The position numbers were made by a program, and so were the translations under genes. Positions 7,568 to 14,847 of a DNA stretch of 35,514 nucleotides are shown in pieces. Where the stretch lies: NCBI GenBank assembly GCA_029227035.1, contig JAQXZD010000034.1:1-35514 (forward strand), read 5' to 3'. Every line of letters starts with the position of its first letter. Position 1 is the first letter of the stretch. The notes under the pieces were generated by a model that was not told where the DNA came from, made no database searches, and saw nothing but the letters and a program-made list of their open reading frames with translations. The DNA comes from Lachnospiraceae bacterium. Its GTDB lineage: Bacteria > Bacillota > Clostridia > Lachnospirales > Lachnospiraceae.

Positions 7568-9352
7568 ATGAAAAAACGTCGGAGAAATCTTATAGGGAGT
7601 GTGGCGGCAGGTCTGTTTTTCGCTTTTTTATGTGCCAAAGGCATGTTATATGCGCAGGATTCCTATATGGCAGATGCGCTGTATCAAAGACCGGTTCCGC
7701 AGAATGGAGAGATTGTACTGATCAATATCGACCGGGAGAGCCTTGAGGAGCTTGGACCGTTTGCATCTTGGGGAAGAGCACTGATGGGCGATGTGGTCAA
7801 CACCTTAAATCAGGATCCGGAGACGGCACCGGCGGTCATAGGTATTGATGTGCTTTATGTGGGAGAATCCGACGATCCGGACGGGGATGCTTTCTTTGCG
7901 GAGGCATGCGAAAAGGGATGTCCGGTGGTGACGGCCTGTGCAGGGACTTTCGGTACGGACCTGATCGAGGAAACGGATGCGGTTACGGCGTTTGACGAGC
8001 CTTATGAGGCACTGAAAAATGCAACGTGGCAGGGGCATATCAATTCCATGTTTGATGCAGACGGAATTCTGCGTCATGGAATCTGGCAGGTGGATTTGCC
8101 GGATGGAAGACAGATTCCGTCTTTTCACCGGCAGATTTATGAGCAGTATTGTAAGCAGACCGGCAGGAAAGCGGATACGGTTCCGTATTGTGATCGGAAT
8201 TATTGCTATTATGTGTCGTTTCAGGGGAAGCCCGGAGCATACGATGACGGATATAACGTGGTGGAGCTGTTGAATGGGGAAATAGATCCGGAGGCCTATG
8301 CCGGAAAAATTGTGTTGATTGGACCGTATGCCGCCGGGATGCAGGACGATTTTACGACGGCTGCCGATCATGCAAGTAAGATGTACGGTATTGAATATCA
8401 GGCAAATATGATTGATGCGCTTTTGCAGGGAACCACAAAACGTGAAGCGTCAGGCATGCCGCAGGCACTGGCGGTATTTCTGGTAAGTGTGCTCTGCGGA
8501 TTGTTTTTCTATAACCGGAGTTTACTTCCTTCTCTTGCGGTATGGCTTGGGACGATTCTGGGCTATTTGGGAATCTGTTACGGAGCCTGTGAGGGAGGAA
8601 TCATATTGTCACCGTTATACATTCCTCTGGCTGTATCTGCCATGTTTGTGTTTCAAATGGCATCGAACTATGTGCGTACAGCCGTGGAAAAAAGAAGGGT
8701 GACGGCTACTTTTCAGCGTTATGTGGCACCGGAGATTGTCTCGGAGCTTCTGAAGGAAGGCTCCGGCGCAGAGGAACTTGGCGGAAAGCTGTGTAAAATA
8801 GCAGTTCTTTTTGTAGATATCCGCGGATTTACTGCCATGTCGGAAGCCTTGACACCGGAAGAGGTGGTTCGGATTCTGAATCGTTATCTGTCGCTGACAA
8901 CGTCCTGTATCTTTGAGAATGGCGGGACCTTGGATAAGTTTGTCGGAGATTGTACAATGGCATTCTGGGGTGCGCCGCTGCCGCAGGAGGACAGTATTTA
9001 CAAAGCGGTGAAGACGGCGTTTGACATGATGGAGAAATCCCGGGAGCTGCAGACGGTTTTGCAGGAAAAATTCGGAAGAACCGTGAGTTTTGGAATCGGA
9101 ATTCATTACGGAGAGGCTGTAGTCGGAAACATTGGAGCGAAAAACCGGATGGACTATACGGCAATCGGTGACACGGTCAATACCGCGGCAAGACTGGAAT
9201 CCAATGCACCGGGAGGCTGTATCTATGTCAGCCGGGAGGTTGCGGATGCGCTGAAAGACCGTGTGCGGTTTACTTCTCTGGGAGACAGTGTTCGGCTGAA
9301 GGGAAAGGCCGCGGGTTTTGAAGTCTTACGCGCAGAAGAATTGCTATCATAA
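7568..9352 (+). CDS. CHASE2-domain class III adenylate cyclase
   Basis: The 594-residue membrane enzyme starts at ATG 7568 after AAAGGAGAAG. One N-terminal helix (about residues 8-28) is followed by an extracytoplasmic CHASE2 sensor (about 30-290, with I-V-L-I-N-I-D-R-E-S, A-V-I-G-I-D-V-L-Y and G-K-I-V-L-I-G). Three more helices (about 298-370) lead to a cytoplasmic cyclase domain (about 405-590). Metal-binding Asp417 (F-V-D-I-R-G-F) and Asp461 (F-V-G-D-C) are present, as are Lys457 and Thr531 (Y-T-A-I-G-D), the adenine-selecting pair of class IIIb cyclases, and Asn538 and Arg542 (transition-state residues). ATP to cAMP is therefore the expected reaction. It lies between two exported proteins (FecR-solenoid and NHL propeller), which are candidate partners for CHASE2. 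Confidence 0.93.
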   Translation: MKKRRRNLIGSVAAGLFFAFLCAKGMLYAQDSYMADALYQRPVPQNGEIVLINIDRESLEELGPFASWGRALMGDVVNTLNQDPETAPAVIGIDVLYVGESDDPDGDAFFAEACEKGCPVVTACAGTFGTDLIEETDAVTAFDEPYEALKNATWQGHINSMFDADGILRHGIWQVDLPDGRQIPSFHRQIYEQYCKQTGRKADTVPYCDRNYCYYVSFQGKPGAYDDGYNVVELLNGEIDPEAYAGKIVLIGPYAAGMQDDFTTAADHASKMYGIEYQANMIDALLQGTTKREASGMPQALAVFLVSVLCGLFFYNRSLLPSLAVWLGTILGYLGICYGACEGGIILSPLYIPLAVSAMFVFQMASNYVRTAVEKRRVTATFQRYVAPEIVSELLKEGSGAEELGGKLCKIAVLFVDIRGFTAMSEALTPEEVVRILNRYLSLTTSCIFENGGTLDKFVGDCTMAFWGAPLPQEDSIYKAVKTAFDMMEKSRELQTVLQEKFGRTVSFGIGIHYGEAVVGNIGAKNRMDYTAIGDTVNTAARLESNAPGGCIYVSREVADALKDRVRFTSLGDSVRLKGKAAGFEVLRAEELLS

Positions 9353-9364
9353 AGGAGCAGAAGA

Positions 9365-10348
9365 ATGAGAAAAAAAGGGATTATCTTTTTACTGGTGCTG
9401 ACGCTTTTGAGTACGGGAAGCTTTGCACGGACGGCGGAGGCACAGACAATCGCAGAAGACACGCAGAAAAGCAACAGTACAGTGGCACCGTCCGGAATTG
9501 CAAAGGACAAGAATGGCAGTATGTATATTGCAGACCGGTCTTATCATGTAATCCGCAGGCGCAGCAAGAGCGGAACCTATACCATACTCGCAGGGCAGGA
9601 AGGCAAATCGGGATACAAAGACGGCAGTGCAGAAAAAGCTCTGTTTTCCTCTCCGTGGGATATTGTATCGTATAAAAAAGGCTGGGCAGTTTCCGATACC
9701 GAGAATCATGTCATTCGTTATTGCAAGGGCGGCAAAGTGACCACACTTGCCGGTTCCGGGAAAAAGAGTTACAAATTCCAGAGGCCGACGGGACTTGCCG
9801 TCGGGAAAAACGGAGAACTGTATATTGCGGATACCGGAAAACATGTCATTTACAAAAGAGATAAGAATGGCAAAGTGACGGTATATGCAGGCAGCAAAAA
9901 GGGCTGTGCAGACGGAAAAGTAAAAAAGGCACGTTTTTGTGAGCCAACCGGATTGTATTATTACAAGGGAGCTCTTTATGTGGCAGACTCCGGCAATCAT
10001 AGGATTTGCAAGATTAAAGACGGCAAGGTGACCACTGTGGCAGGAAGCACAAAGGGGGTGGAAGGAGATGCCGTCGGCAGTGCAAAAAAAGCACGTTTTT
10101 CCAATCCGCAGGAGATAATCCTGTATAAGGATGTGATGTATATTGCAGATACCGGAAACGGTTCTGTAAAGAAGCTTTCCAAGGGAAAAGTGACAAGGCT
10201 GATTGGCGAATTTTCCATGGAGGACGGCAGAGGTCCGGCAGAGCCATGCGGCTTGATGATACAGGGCGGAAATCTGTATGTAGGGGACATTTTTTTGGAA
10301 GAACTGCTTGAAAAGCTATTGACAAATGTGGATATTCTGTTAGAATAA
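9365..10348 (+). CDS. Secreted NHL-repeat beta-propeller protein
   Basis: The 327-residue protein has a signal peptide (M-R-K-K-G plus a hydrophobic stretch, cleavage near A-E-A at about residue 25). It then carries five or six repeats of the NHL type. Each has a P-x-G-I/L-A segment, an L/M-Y-I-A-D-T/S-G-N/K-H-V/R-I core and a K-V-T-T-x-A-G-S tail. Repeats like these fold into a six-bladed propeller used for protein or ligand binding, without a conserved catalytic site. ATG 9365 lies 12 nt after the cyclase stop and follows AAAGGAG, so it belongs to the same operon. There is no lipobox cysteine and no anchor. Being co-transcribed with a CHASE2 cyclase and a FecR protein suggests a shared extracellular sensing role, which is inference. 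The promoter for rpsU lies inside its last codons. Confidence 0.82.
   Translation: MRKKGIIFLLVLTLLSTGSFARTAEAQTIAEDTQKSNSTVAPSGIAKDKNGSMYIADRSYHVIRRRSKSGTYTILAGQEGKSGYKDGSAEKALFSSPWDIVSYKKGWAVSDTENHVIRYCKGGKVTTLAGSGKKSYKFQRPTGLAVGKNGELYIADTGKHVIYKRDKNGKVTVYAGSKKGCADGKVKKARFCEPTGLYYYKGALYVADSGNHRICKIKDGKVTTVAGSTKGVEGDAVGSAKKARFSNPQEIILYKDVMYIADTGNGSVKKLSKGKVTRLIGEFSMEDGRGPAEPCGLMIQGGNLYVGDIFLEELLEKLLTNVDILLE
10319..10346 (+). promoter_or_regulatory. Promoter for rpsU inside the 3' end of the NHL gene
   Basis: TTGACA (10319-10324, perfect -35) and TAGAAT (10341-10346) are spaced 16 nt apart. This would start transcription about 60 nt before rpsU and gives the ribosomal gene its own expression, independent of the signalling operon. 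Confidence 0.65.
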
Positions 10349-10413
10349 ATGATAGTGCAATTATTACCTTACAGTTGATGCACAATTTCGCAACTGGAGG
10401 GAGGTTAGGAAGA

Positions 10414-10590
10414 ATGTCTAGTGTAATCGTAAAAGAGAATGAAACTTTGGATAGCGCATTACGTCGTTTCAAGAGAAACTGTGCTAAGGCTGGTATTCAG
10501 CAGGAGATTCGTAAAAGAGAACATTACGAGAAGCCAAGCGTAAAGCGTAAGAAGAAATCTGAAGCAGCTAGAAAAAGAAAATACAATTAA
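10414..10590 (+). CDS. rpsU: 30S ribosomal protein S21
   Basis: The 58-residue basic protein matches bacterial S21 throughout: [19 protein letters not shown] near the N-terminus, [10 protein letters not shown] in the middle, and the lysine/arginine-rich tail ending R-K-R-K-Y-N. S21 sits on the 30S platform and helps initiation. ATG 10414 is used because a strong GGAGGGAGG site ends about 10 nt upstream; an in-frame TTG at 10375 lies before that site. It is a single-gene unit with its own promoter and terminator. Confidence 0.98.
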   Translation: MSSVIVKENETLDSALRRFKRNCAKAGIQQEIRKREHYEKPSVKRKKKSEAARKRKYN

Positions 10591-10599
10591 TGTATTCAT

Positions 10600-10629
10600 A
10601 CCCCCGGAGAGATACCGGGGGTTCTTTTT
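10600..10629 (+). terminator. Rho-independent terminator after rpsU
   Basis: CCCCCGG (10601-10607) and CCGGGGG (10615-10621) form a perfect 7-bp GC stem, extended by one A-T pair, with a 7-nt loop. A T-rich tract (TTCTTTTT) follows, 10 nt after the rpsU stop. Confidence 0.92.
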
Positions 10630-10637
10630 GCATATTA

Positions 10638-10827
10638 AGAATTATTCACAGAAACCAAGTGAAATCGGAAATTCGGGCGTCAAGCTTGCTTGTAAGCCGA
10701 ATTTATGATTTCGCTTGGTGAGTGAATAGAATTCACTCACCACATAGCCTCAGACAAAAGCTGCGAAGCAGCGACAGTTGCGCATTGTGCAACTGGTCTG
10801 TGGCCTGTGGTGACTGTGAATAATTCT
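10638..10827. repeat. 190-nt multi-arm inverted-repeat element between convergent genes
   Basis: A perfect 14-nt inverted repeat (10638-10651 with 10814-10827) encloses several nested hairpins. Arm 1 pairs 10655-10666 with 10707-10718 and, inside it, 10669-10676 with 10697-10704. Arm 2 is an 11-bp perfect stem, 10717-10727 with 10731-10741. Arm 3 pairs 10738-10744 with 10806-10812 and 10751-10755 with 10796-10800, and encloses two small hairpins (10760-10772 and 10775-10795). Arms 2 and 3 share a few bases, so they may be alternative states. No ORF fits it. It lies just after the rpsU terminator and 6 nt from the end of the minus-strand LUD gene. It could be a MITE-like or REP-like repeat, a structured RNA, or a two-way transcription barrier. 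Duplicated target sites are not evident. Confidence 0.7.
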
Positions 10828-10833
10828 AGTGAA

Positions 10834-11472
10834 TTAATACCCAAGGGATTCTCCCACAAGGATGACTTTGATGCGGTCCTTATTGCCGCTTCGTCTTGTG
10901 ACAACAATCTGATTGCAGATGCAGTCGGAAGAAAGGCAATCGGCGCAAGTACCGGTTGCGGCACATGGGGTATTCTTATGAAGACGGATACAGTTTGGAG
11001 AGGAAGCCTGACTGCGAACCCGGTGCATACCGTCTTCCACGGACGAAACCACTTTGTTGATTCCGACAATGAGAATGACCTGTTTCGGACCATAGATGAG
11101 GGAAGCAACGCGGTTGCCGTTTCCGTCGATATTGATTAATTCGCCGGAAGCTGTGATGGCGTTTGTGCTCATAAAATAGCAGTCGCAGGAGAGCGCCTCG
11201 TGCATAATCCGATTGACTTCTTCCGGAGAAGAGGCACTGTCACGGTCTAAAAGCGTGATATCTTCTTTTTCCCGAAGTGCATCAAGAATACCGGATTCTG
11301 CAAGCGTCATGGAGCCGCCGAAGGAGACAGAAGTTCCCGGTTTGGCAAAAGAAAGTGCTTTTTCGCAGGCTTCTTTTGCAGTGGCGCAGTAAAAGCCTTC
11401 CATCTGTCGTTTGGCAAGGTTTTGTATGATTGTTTTTGCAAGTGTTTCATGATATTGTTCTTTTACTGTCAT
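10834..11472 (-). CDS. LUD-domain (DUF162/LutC-like) protein
   Basis: The 212-residue minus-strand protein starts at 11472, behind a strong AGGAGG (complement of 11481-11486). It shows the LUD-domain order: N-terminal helices (Y-H-E-T-L-A-K-T-I-I-Q-N-L), the glycine loop V-S-F-G-G-S-M-T-L-A-E-S-G, L-L-D-R-D, S-T-N-A-I-T-A-S-G-E-L-I-N-I-D-G-N-G-N-R, and G-P-K-Q-V-I-L-I-V-G-I-N-K-V. LutC and related proteins take part in L-lactate oxidation with LutA and LutB, but stand-alone LUD proteins of this length are common in Clostridia with unknown roles, and no lutA or lutB lies nearby. A cysteine cluster near the C-terminus (about residues 169-187, C-A-A-T-G-T-C-A-D-C then S-S-D-C) could bind metal. 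It is transcribed away from the ABC gene, from its own promoter. Confidence 0.85.
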   Translation of the reverse strand: MTVKEQYHETLAKTIIQNLAKRQMEGFYCATAKEACEKALSFAKPGTSVSFGGSMTLAESGILDALREKEDITLLDRDSASSPEEVNRIMHEALSCDCYFMSTNAITASGELINIDGNGNRVASLIYGPKQVILIVGINKVVSSVEDGMHRVRSQASSPNCIRLHKNTPCAATGTCADCLSSDCICNQIVVTRRSGNKDRIKVILVGESLGY

Positions 11473-11502
11473 GGCAGTTACCTCCTGATAATGAATAGCT
11501 AT

Positions 11503-11531
11503 ATCTTAAAACAATTTCCTTGTTTTGACAA
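11503..11531 (-). promoter_or_regulatory. Promoter for the LUD-domain gene
   Basis: Read on the minus strand, TTGTCA (complement of 11526-11531) and TAAGAT (complement of 11503-11508) are 17 nt apart and point into the LUD gene, about 30 nt before its start. I could not find an equally good plus-strand promoter for the divergent ABC gene in the same 87-nt gap. Confidence 0.5.
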
Positions 11532-11559
11532 GCAGGGTGAGAACGGAAAGGAAAAGGAA

Positions 11560-13296
11560 ATGAGTGAAAATTTGAAAAAAATGATTCGTTATTATAAGCC
11601 GTATCTGAAGATATTCTGGGCAGATATGATTTTTGCGGCTTTGTCGGCGGCGGTGGCACTTGTGATTCCGCTGGTGGTGCGGTATGTGACGTCAACGCTT
11701 ATCTATATGAAGCCGGAGGAAATCCTGCAGCGGACTGTCTATATCGGAACCGGTCTGCTGGCGCTTGTGGCGCTGGATTGTTACTGCCGCTATTTTATAG
11801 GTAATTACGGACATGTGATGGGAGCAAAGATTGAGTACGATATGCGTGCGGAGCTGTTTGCGCATCTGCAGAAGCTGTCCTTTTCTTTTTATGATGATGC
11901 AAAAGTTGGGCAGCTTATGAGCCGCGTGACCAATGACTTGTTTGATATTACGGAGCTTTTGCATCACGGGCCGGAGAATATCATACTCTCTGTATTGAAA
12001 ATTGCGGGAGCATTTGTGATATTGGTAAATATCAACGGATGGCTGGCGCTTGCCGCATTCGCGGTTCTTCCGTTTATGTTTGTGTTTGCTTTTTCCCTTA
12101 ATAAAAAGATGCGGCGCGCGTTTCGCAACAACCGTGTCAAAATTGCGGAGATTAACGGACAGATAGAAGATAATCTGTCGGGAATCCGGGTTGTGAAATC
12201 TTTTGCCAACGAGGATATGGAAAATGAGAAATTCCGCCGTGGCAATGACGGTTTTCTGGCTGCAAAAAAGAACAGTTACCGGTATATGGGAAGTTTTCAG
12301 GCGGGAGTCGGTGTGTTTACGACTCTGATTCAAGTGAGCGTGATTGTTGCAGGAGCGGTTCTGATTGCCTATGGCAGGGTTGATGTCAGTGATCTGGTTA
12401 CATTTTTGTTGTATATCGGGGTGTTTACGGATCCAATCCGGACTCTGGTGGATTTTACGGAGCAATTTCAGAACGGCTATACCGGTTTTGAACGGTTTCA
12501 GGAGATTATGAATATCGAGCCGGATATCAGGGACGCCGAAAATGCGGTTGCGCTTACAAAGGTGCAGGGAAACATCAGCTTTGAAAATGTGTCCTTCCGC
12601 TATGATGAAAATCAGGAAAAAGTACTAAATCATATTAATCTTTCGGTGCCTGCGGGGGCATATGTGGCGCTTGTGGGTTCTTCCGGAGCCGGAAAGACAA
12701 CGCTCTGTTCTCTGATTCCACGTTTTTATGATGTGACAGGTGGAACCATCCGAATCGACGGCAGGGATATACGAGACGTTACCTTAAAGAGCCTCAGGGA
12801 TCATATTGGCATGGTACAGCAGGATGTCTATCTGTTTTCCGGAACCATCTTTGAAAATATCCGTTACGGAAAGCCGGATGCCACCAGGGAGGAAGTGATT
12901 GAAGCGGCGAAGAATGCCAATGCCCATGAGTTTATCATGTCATTTCCGGACGGTTATGACACGGATATCGGACAGCGAGGCATCAAGCTTTCCGGAGGGC
13001 AGAAACAGAGACTTTCCATTGCCCGCGTATTTTTAAAGAATCCTCCGGTTCTGATATTTGACGAGGCAACTTCCGCTTTGGACAATGAAAGCGAAAAAGT
13101 GGTACAGGAGTCGTTGGAGAAGCTTGCAAAAAACCGCACGACATTTGTGATTGCCCACCGGCTGACCACGATTCAGAATGCCGAAAAAATTCTGGTTCTG
13201 ACGGAGGATGGAATCGTGGAGAGCGGTACACATCAGGAACTGTTGGAGCGCGGCGGGGTATATGCCGGACTGTACCGGGTGAACAGGAATTCTTAA
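11560..13296 (+). CDS. ABC half-exporter, fused membrane and ATPase domains (MsbA/LmrA type)
   Basis: The 578-residue protein has a six-helix type I exporter domain (about residues 15-310), then a nucleotide-binding domain. It shows Walker A G-S-S-G-A-G-K-T-T, Q-loop M-V-Q-Q-D-V-Y-L-F-S-G, signature L-S-G-G-Q-K-Q-R, Walker B V-L-I-F-D-E-A-T-S-A-L-D with the catalytic glutamate, and switch histidine I-A-H-R-L-T-T. The ATP site is complete, so the protein can work as a homodimer. The cargo (lipid, drug or peptide) is not predictable. I chose ATG 11560 because GGAAAGGAAAAGG precedes it and the M-S-E-N-L-K-K-M start matches relatives; an ATG at 11491 has a poorer site. It is divergent from the LUD gene and stands alone, followed by a weak hairpin. 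Confidence 0.93.
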   Translation: MSENLKKMIRYYKPYLKIFWADMIFAALSAAVALVIPLVVRYVTSTLIYMKPEEILQRTVYIGTGLLALVALDCYCRYFIGNYGHVMGAKIEYDMRAELFAHLQKLSFSFYDDAKVGQLMSRVTNDLFDITELLHHGPENIILSVLKIAGAFVILVNINGWLALAAFAVLPFMFVFAFSLNKKMRRAFRNNRVKIAEINGQIEDNLSGIRVVKSFANEDMENEKFRRGNDGFLAAKKNSYRYMGSFQAGVGVFTTLIQVSVIVAGAVLIAYGRVDVSDLVTFLLYIGVFTDPIRTLVDFTEQFQNGYTGFERFQEIMNIEPDIRDAENAVALTKVQGNISFENVSFRYDENQEKVLNHINLSVPAGAYVALVGSSGAGKTTLCSLIPRFYDVTGGTIRIDGRDIRDVTLKSLRDHIGMVQQDVYLFSGTIFENIRYGKPDATREEVIEAAKNANAHEFIMSFPDGYDTDIGQRGIKLSGGQKQRLSIARVFLKNPPVLIFDEATSALDNESEKVVQESLEKLAKNRTTFVIAHRLTTIQNAEKILVLTEDGIVESGTHQELLERGGVYAGLYRVNRNS

Positions 13297-13333
13297 GATT
13301 TTGTATCTTGAACATTCTGCATGTCCATGTTAC

Positions 13334-13356
13334 AATCTGCTTGAAAGCAGATTTTC
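13334..13356 (+). terminator. Weak terminator-like hairpin after the ABC gene
   Basis: AATCTGC (13334-13340) pairs perfectly with GCAGATT (13347-13353) around a 6-nt loop, and a short TTT follows. The stem is only 7 bp and the T tract is short, so termination may be partial. The rest of 13297-13552 is AT-rich and I see no gene in it. Confidence 0.4.
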
Positions 13357-13552
13357 ATAATGGCATGTAAATAAGCAATTCTGTTACAATTTATTGCATA
13401 TCTTAGAATTTTTGCTTTTATTCAAATATTACAATTGAAAGTAAGGCAGGAATTCTTGATATGCAGGGGTAGTGCACGGAACTTTTCTCTGATGAATTGC
13501 CGGAGACAGAGTTGCAGTGGCTTTCCTGCCTGCTTGTGGAGGAGGAAAAATT

Positions 13553-14497
13553 ATGGCAGGAAACAGAGAGTACAAAAGCGACGTATTCAGTATGTTGATG
13601 AAGGACAAGAGCAACGCACTTCAGCTTTACAATGCTGTGAATCATTCGGATTACAAGGATCCGGAGCTGGTGGAGCTGCAGATGATGGACAAGGGAGTGT
13701 CACTGACGGTGAGAAATGATGCGTCTTTTGTAGTGGATGCGGCTCTTAGCGTGTATGAGCACCAGTCTACGGTTTGTCCCAATATGCCGGTGCGGAGCTT
13801 GATTTATTTTACGAATATTTTGGAACGTATGTTGAAGGATCGCAATATTTATGGGCGTTCACTGGTCAGAATACCGATCCCGAAGTTTGCGGTATTCTAC
13901 AATGGAGAGGAAAATCAGCCGGAGCAGTATGATTTGCGGTTATCGGATGCGTTTGAGAAGCCGGTTGACAGGCCGGAATTGGAACTTACCTGTCGTGTGT
14001 ACAATATCAACAAGGGACACAACGAGGAGCTTCTTGCGAGATGCCCGGTGTTGAAGGAGTATATGATATTTGTGGATTATGTGCGCCGGTATCATAAGGA
14101 AGAGGGATATGAAAATCTGGAGACAGCGATTGATCGAGCAATCTATAGATGTATCGAAGAGAATGTTTTGAAGGATTTCCTGAAAGAACACCATTCGGAG
14201 GTGGTTAAAGTGACACAACTGGATTATACGTTTGACAGACAGATTGAACTGGAGAGAGAGGATGCAATCCGCGAAGGCCTGCAGGAAGGAAGACGCGAAG
14301 GCCTGCAGGAAGGAAGACGCGAAGGTCTGCAGGAAGGAAAGCGCGAAGGTTTGGAACAAGGCTTGGAGCAGGGCTTTGAGCAGGGTGTACAGACAATGAA
14401 ACGGGTTTTGAAGCTTTCCGGGCAGGGCATGTCTCCGGAAGAGATTGCAAGAGAAACAGGTATTACAAAAGAAAAGGTTCTTACCATTTTGGAGTAG
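13553..14497 (+). CDS. Rpn/PD-(D/E)XK nuclease-family protein with repetitive tail
   Basis: The 314-residue protein starts at ATG 13553 behind GGAGGAGG; an in-frame ATG at 13517 lies before that site. The N-terminal part has the layout of the Rpn (recombination-promoting nuclease, transposase_31-like) families: R-N-D-A-S-F-V-V-D followed by L-S-V-Y-E-H-Q-S, where the D and E-x-Q fit a PD-(D/E)XK active site. A hydrophobic Y-F-T-N-I-L-E-R segment and the P-K-F-A-V-F-Y-N-G strand come next. The tail has E-G-L-Q-E-G-R-R units encoded by a 24-bp repeat and ends in a small helix-turn-helix-like motif (S-P-E-E-I-A-R-E-T-G-I-T-K-E-K-V). Such genes occur in many copies in Lachnospiraceae. E. coli Rpn proteins raise recombination in cells; activity here is unknown. 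It is a single gene with its own terminator. Confidence 0.75.
   Translation: MAGNREYKSDVFSMLMKDKSNALQLYNAVNHSDYKDPELVELQMMDKGVSLTVRNDASFVVDAALSVYEHQSTVCPNMPVRSLIYFTNILERMLKDRNIYGRSLVRIPIPKFAVFYNGEENQPEQYDLRLSDAFEKPVDRPELELTCRVYNINKGHNEELLARCPVLKEYMIFVDYVRRYHKEEGYENLETAIDRAIYRCIEENVLKDFLKEHHSEVVKVTQLDYTFDRQIELEREDAIREGLQEGRREGLQEGRREGLQEGKREGLEQGLEQGFEQGVQTMKRVLKLSGQGMSPEEIARETGITKEKVLTILE
14270..14356 (+). repeat. 24-bp tandem repeat in the Rpn-like gene
   Basis: Copies at 14270-14293 and 14294-14317 are identical, the copy at 14318-14341 differs at a few bases, and a degenerate partial copy follows. Each unit encodes R-E-G-L-Q-E-G-R. The near identity suggests recent slippage and possible copy-number variation between strains. 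The frame is kept because the unit is a multiple of three. Confidence 0.9.
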
Positions 14498-14507
14498 AAG
14501 AAAGGAG

Positions 14508-14546
14508 AAGCGGAGCATCAGGAAGTGCTCTGCTTCTTCTTTTTTT
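14508..14546 (+). terminator. Rho-independent terminator after the Rpn-like gene
   Basis: AAGCGGAGCAT (14508-14518) pairs with GTGCTCTGCTT (14525-14535) through 11 bp including two G-U pairs, with a 6-nt loop. A long T-rich tract follows (14537-14546). Confidence 0.88.
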
Positions 14547-14847
14547 GTTCCGTAAATGTCGAAAGAAACGTAAAACAGATGAAAAACAACGAAAAATTGA
14601 TGTAAAATTCACGAAAACGAAACTAAACGAAACGAAATTACGGAATGTGCTCGTGAACGGAATGAAAAAACCGTGAAAATGCATAAATTTCAGTGCGACG
14701 TATGATGAAAAAATATAAAACACAACTGAAATTGTACGAAAACAGGTACAATCGAATGTGAAAAATATGAAAAAGACTTTACATAATTGTGCAAAACAGA
14801 TAAAATGTAAATAGACAAAAATAAGTACGGTTGAGCAGGGGGAGATT
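14547..14847 (+). promoter_or_regulatory. A-rich leader of the pilus locus with repeated ACGAAA-like motifs
   Basis: No ORF fits this 300-nt stretch, which is very A-rich on the plus strand. It carries many copies of CGAAA/ACGAAA, densest at 14611-14640 (five within about 30 nt), with others near 14558, 14589 and 14737. The motifs end upstream of a clear promoter (14778-14806). I see no c-di-GMP-I or c-di-GMP-II riboswitch pattern. The repeats may bind a regulator or curve the DNA, which is inference. Confidence 0.45.
14778..14806 (+). promoter_or_regulatory. Promoter of the type IV pilus operon
   Basis: TTTACA (14778-14783) and TAAAAT (14801-14806) are separated by exactly 17 nt. Transcription from here would begin about 35 nt before the pilB start codon. 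It is the only clear promoter I see before the pilus genes. Confidence 0.7.

Noticed and set aside
10807-11139. Plus-strand ORF of 110 codons opposite the LUD gene
   Set aside because: It is the antisense shadow of a well-supported LUD-domain gene and lacks a ribosome site and family motifs.
11524-11530. TTGACA-like -35 box for the ABC gene at 11525-11530
   Set aside because: No -10 box is found at 16-18 nt; the same bases are better explained as part of the minus-strand LUD promoter.
13470-13597. A short open frame before the Rpn-like gene, reading like T-E-L-F-S-D-E-L-P-E-T-E and L-V-E-E-E-K-L
   Set aside because: It begins right after a stop, has no start codon or own ribosome site, and overlaps the Rpn-like start in another frame. 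It could be an old gene remnant, but nothing supports translation.
14547-14847. Possible c-di-GMP riboswitch before the pilus operon
   Set aside because: I looked for the conserved cores of classes I and II and found none; the region is simple A-rich repeats.
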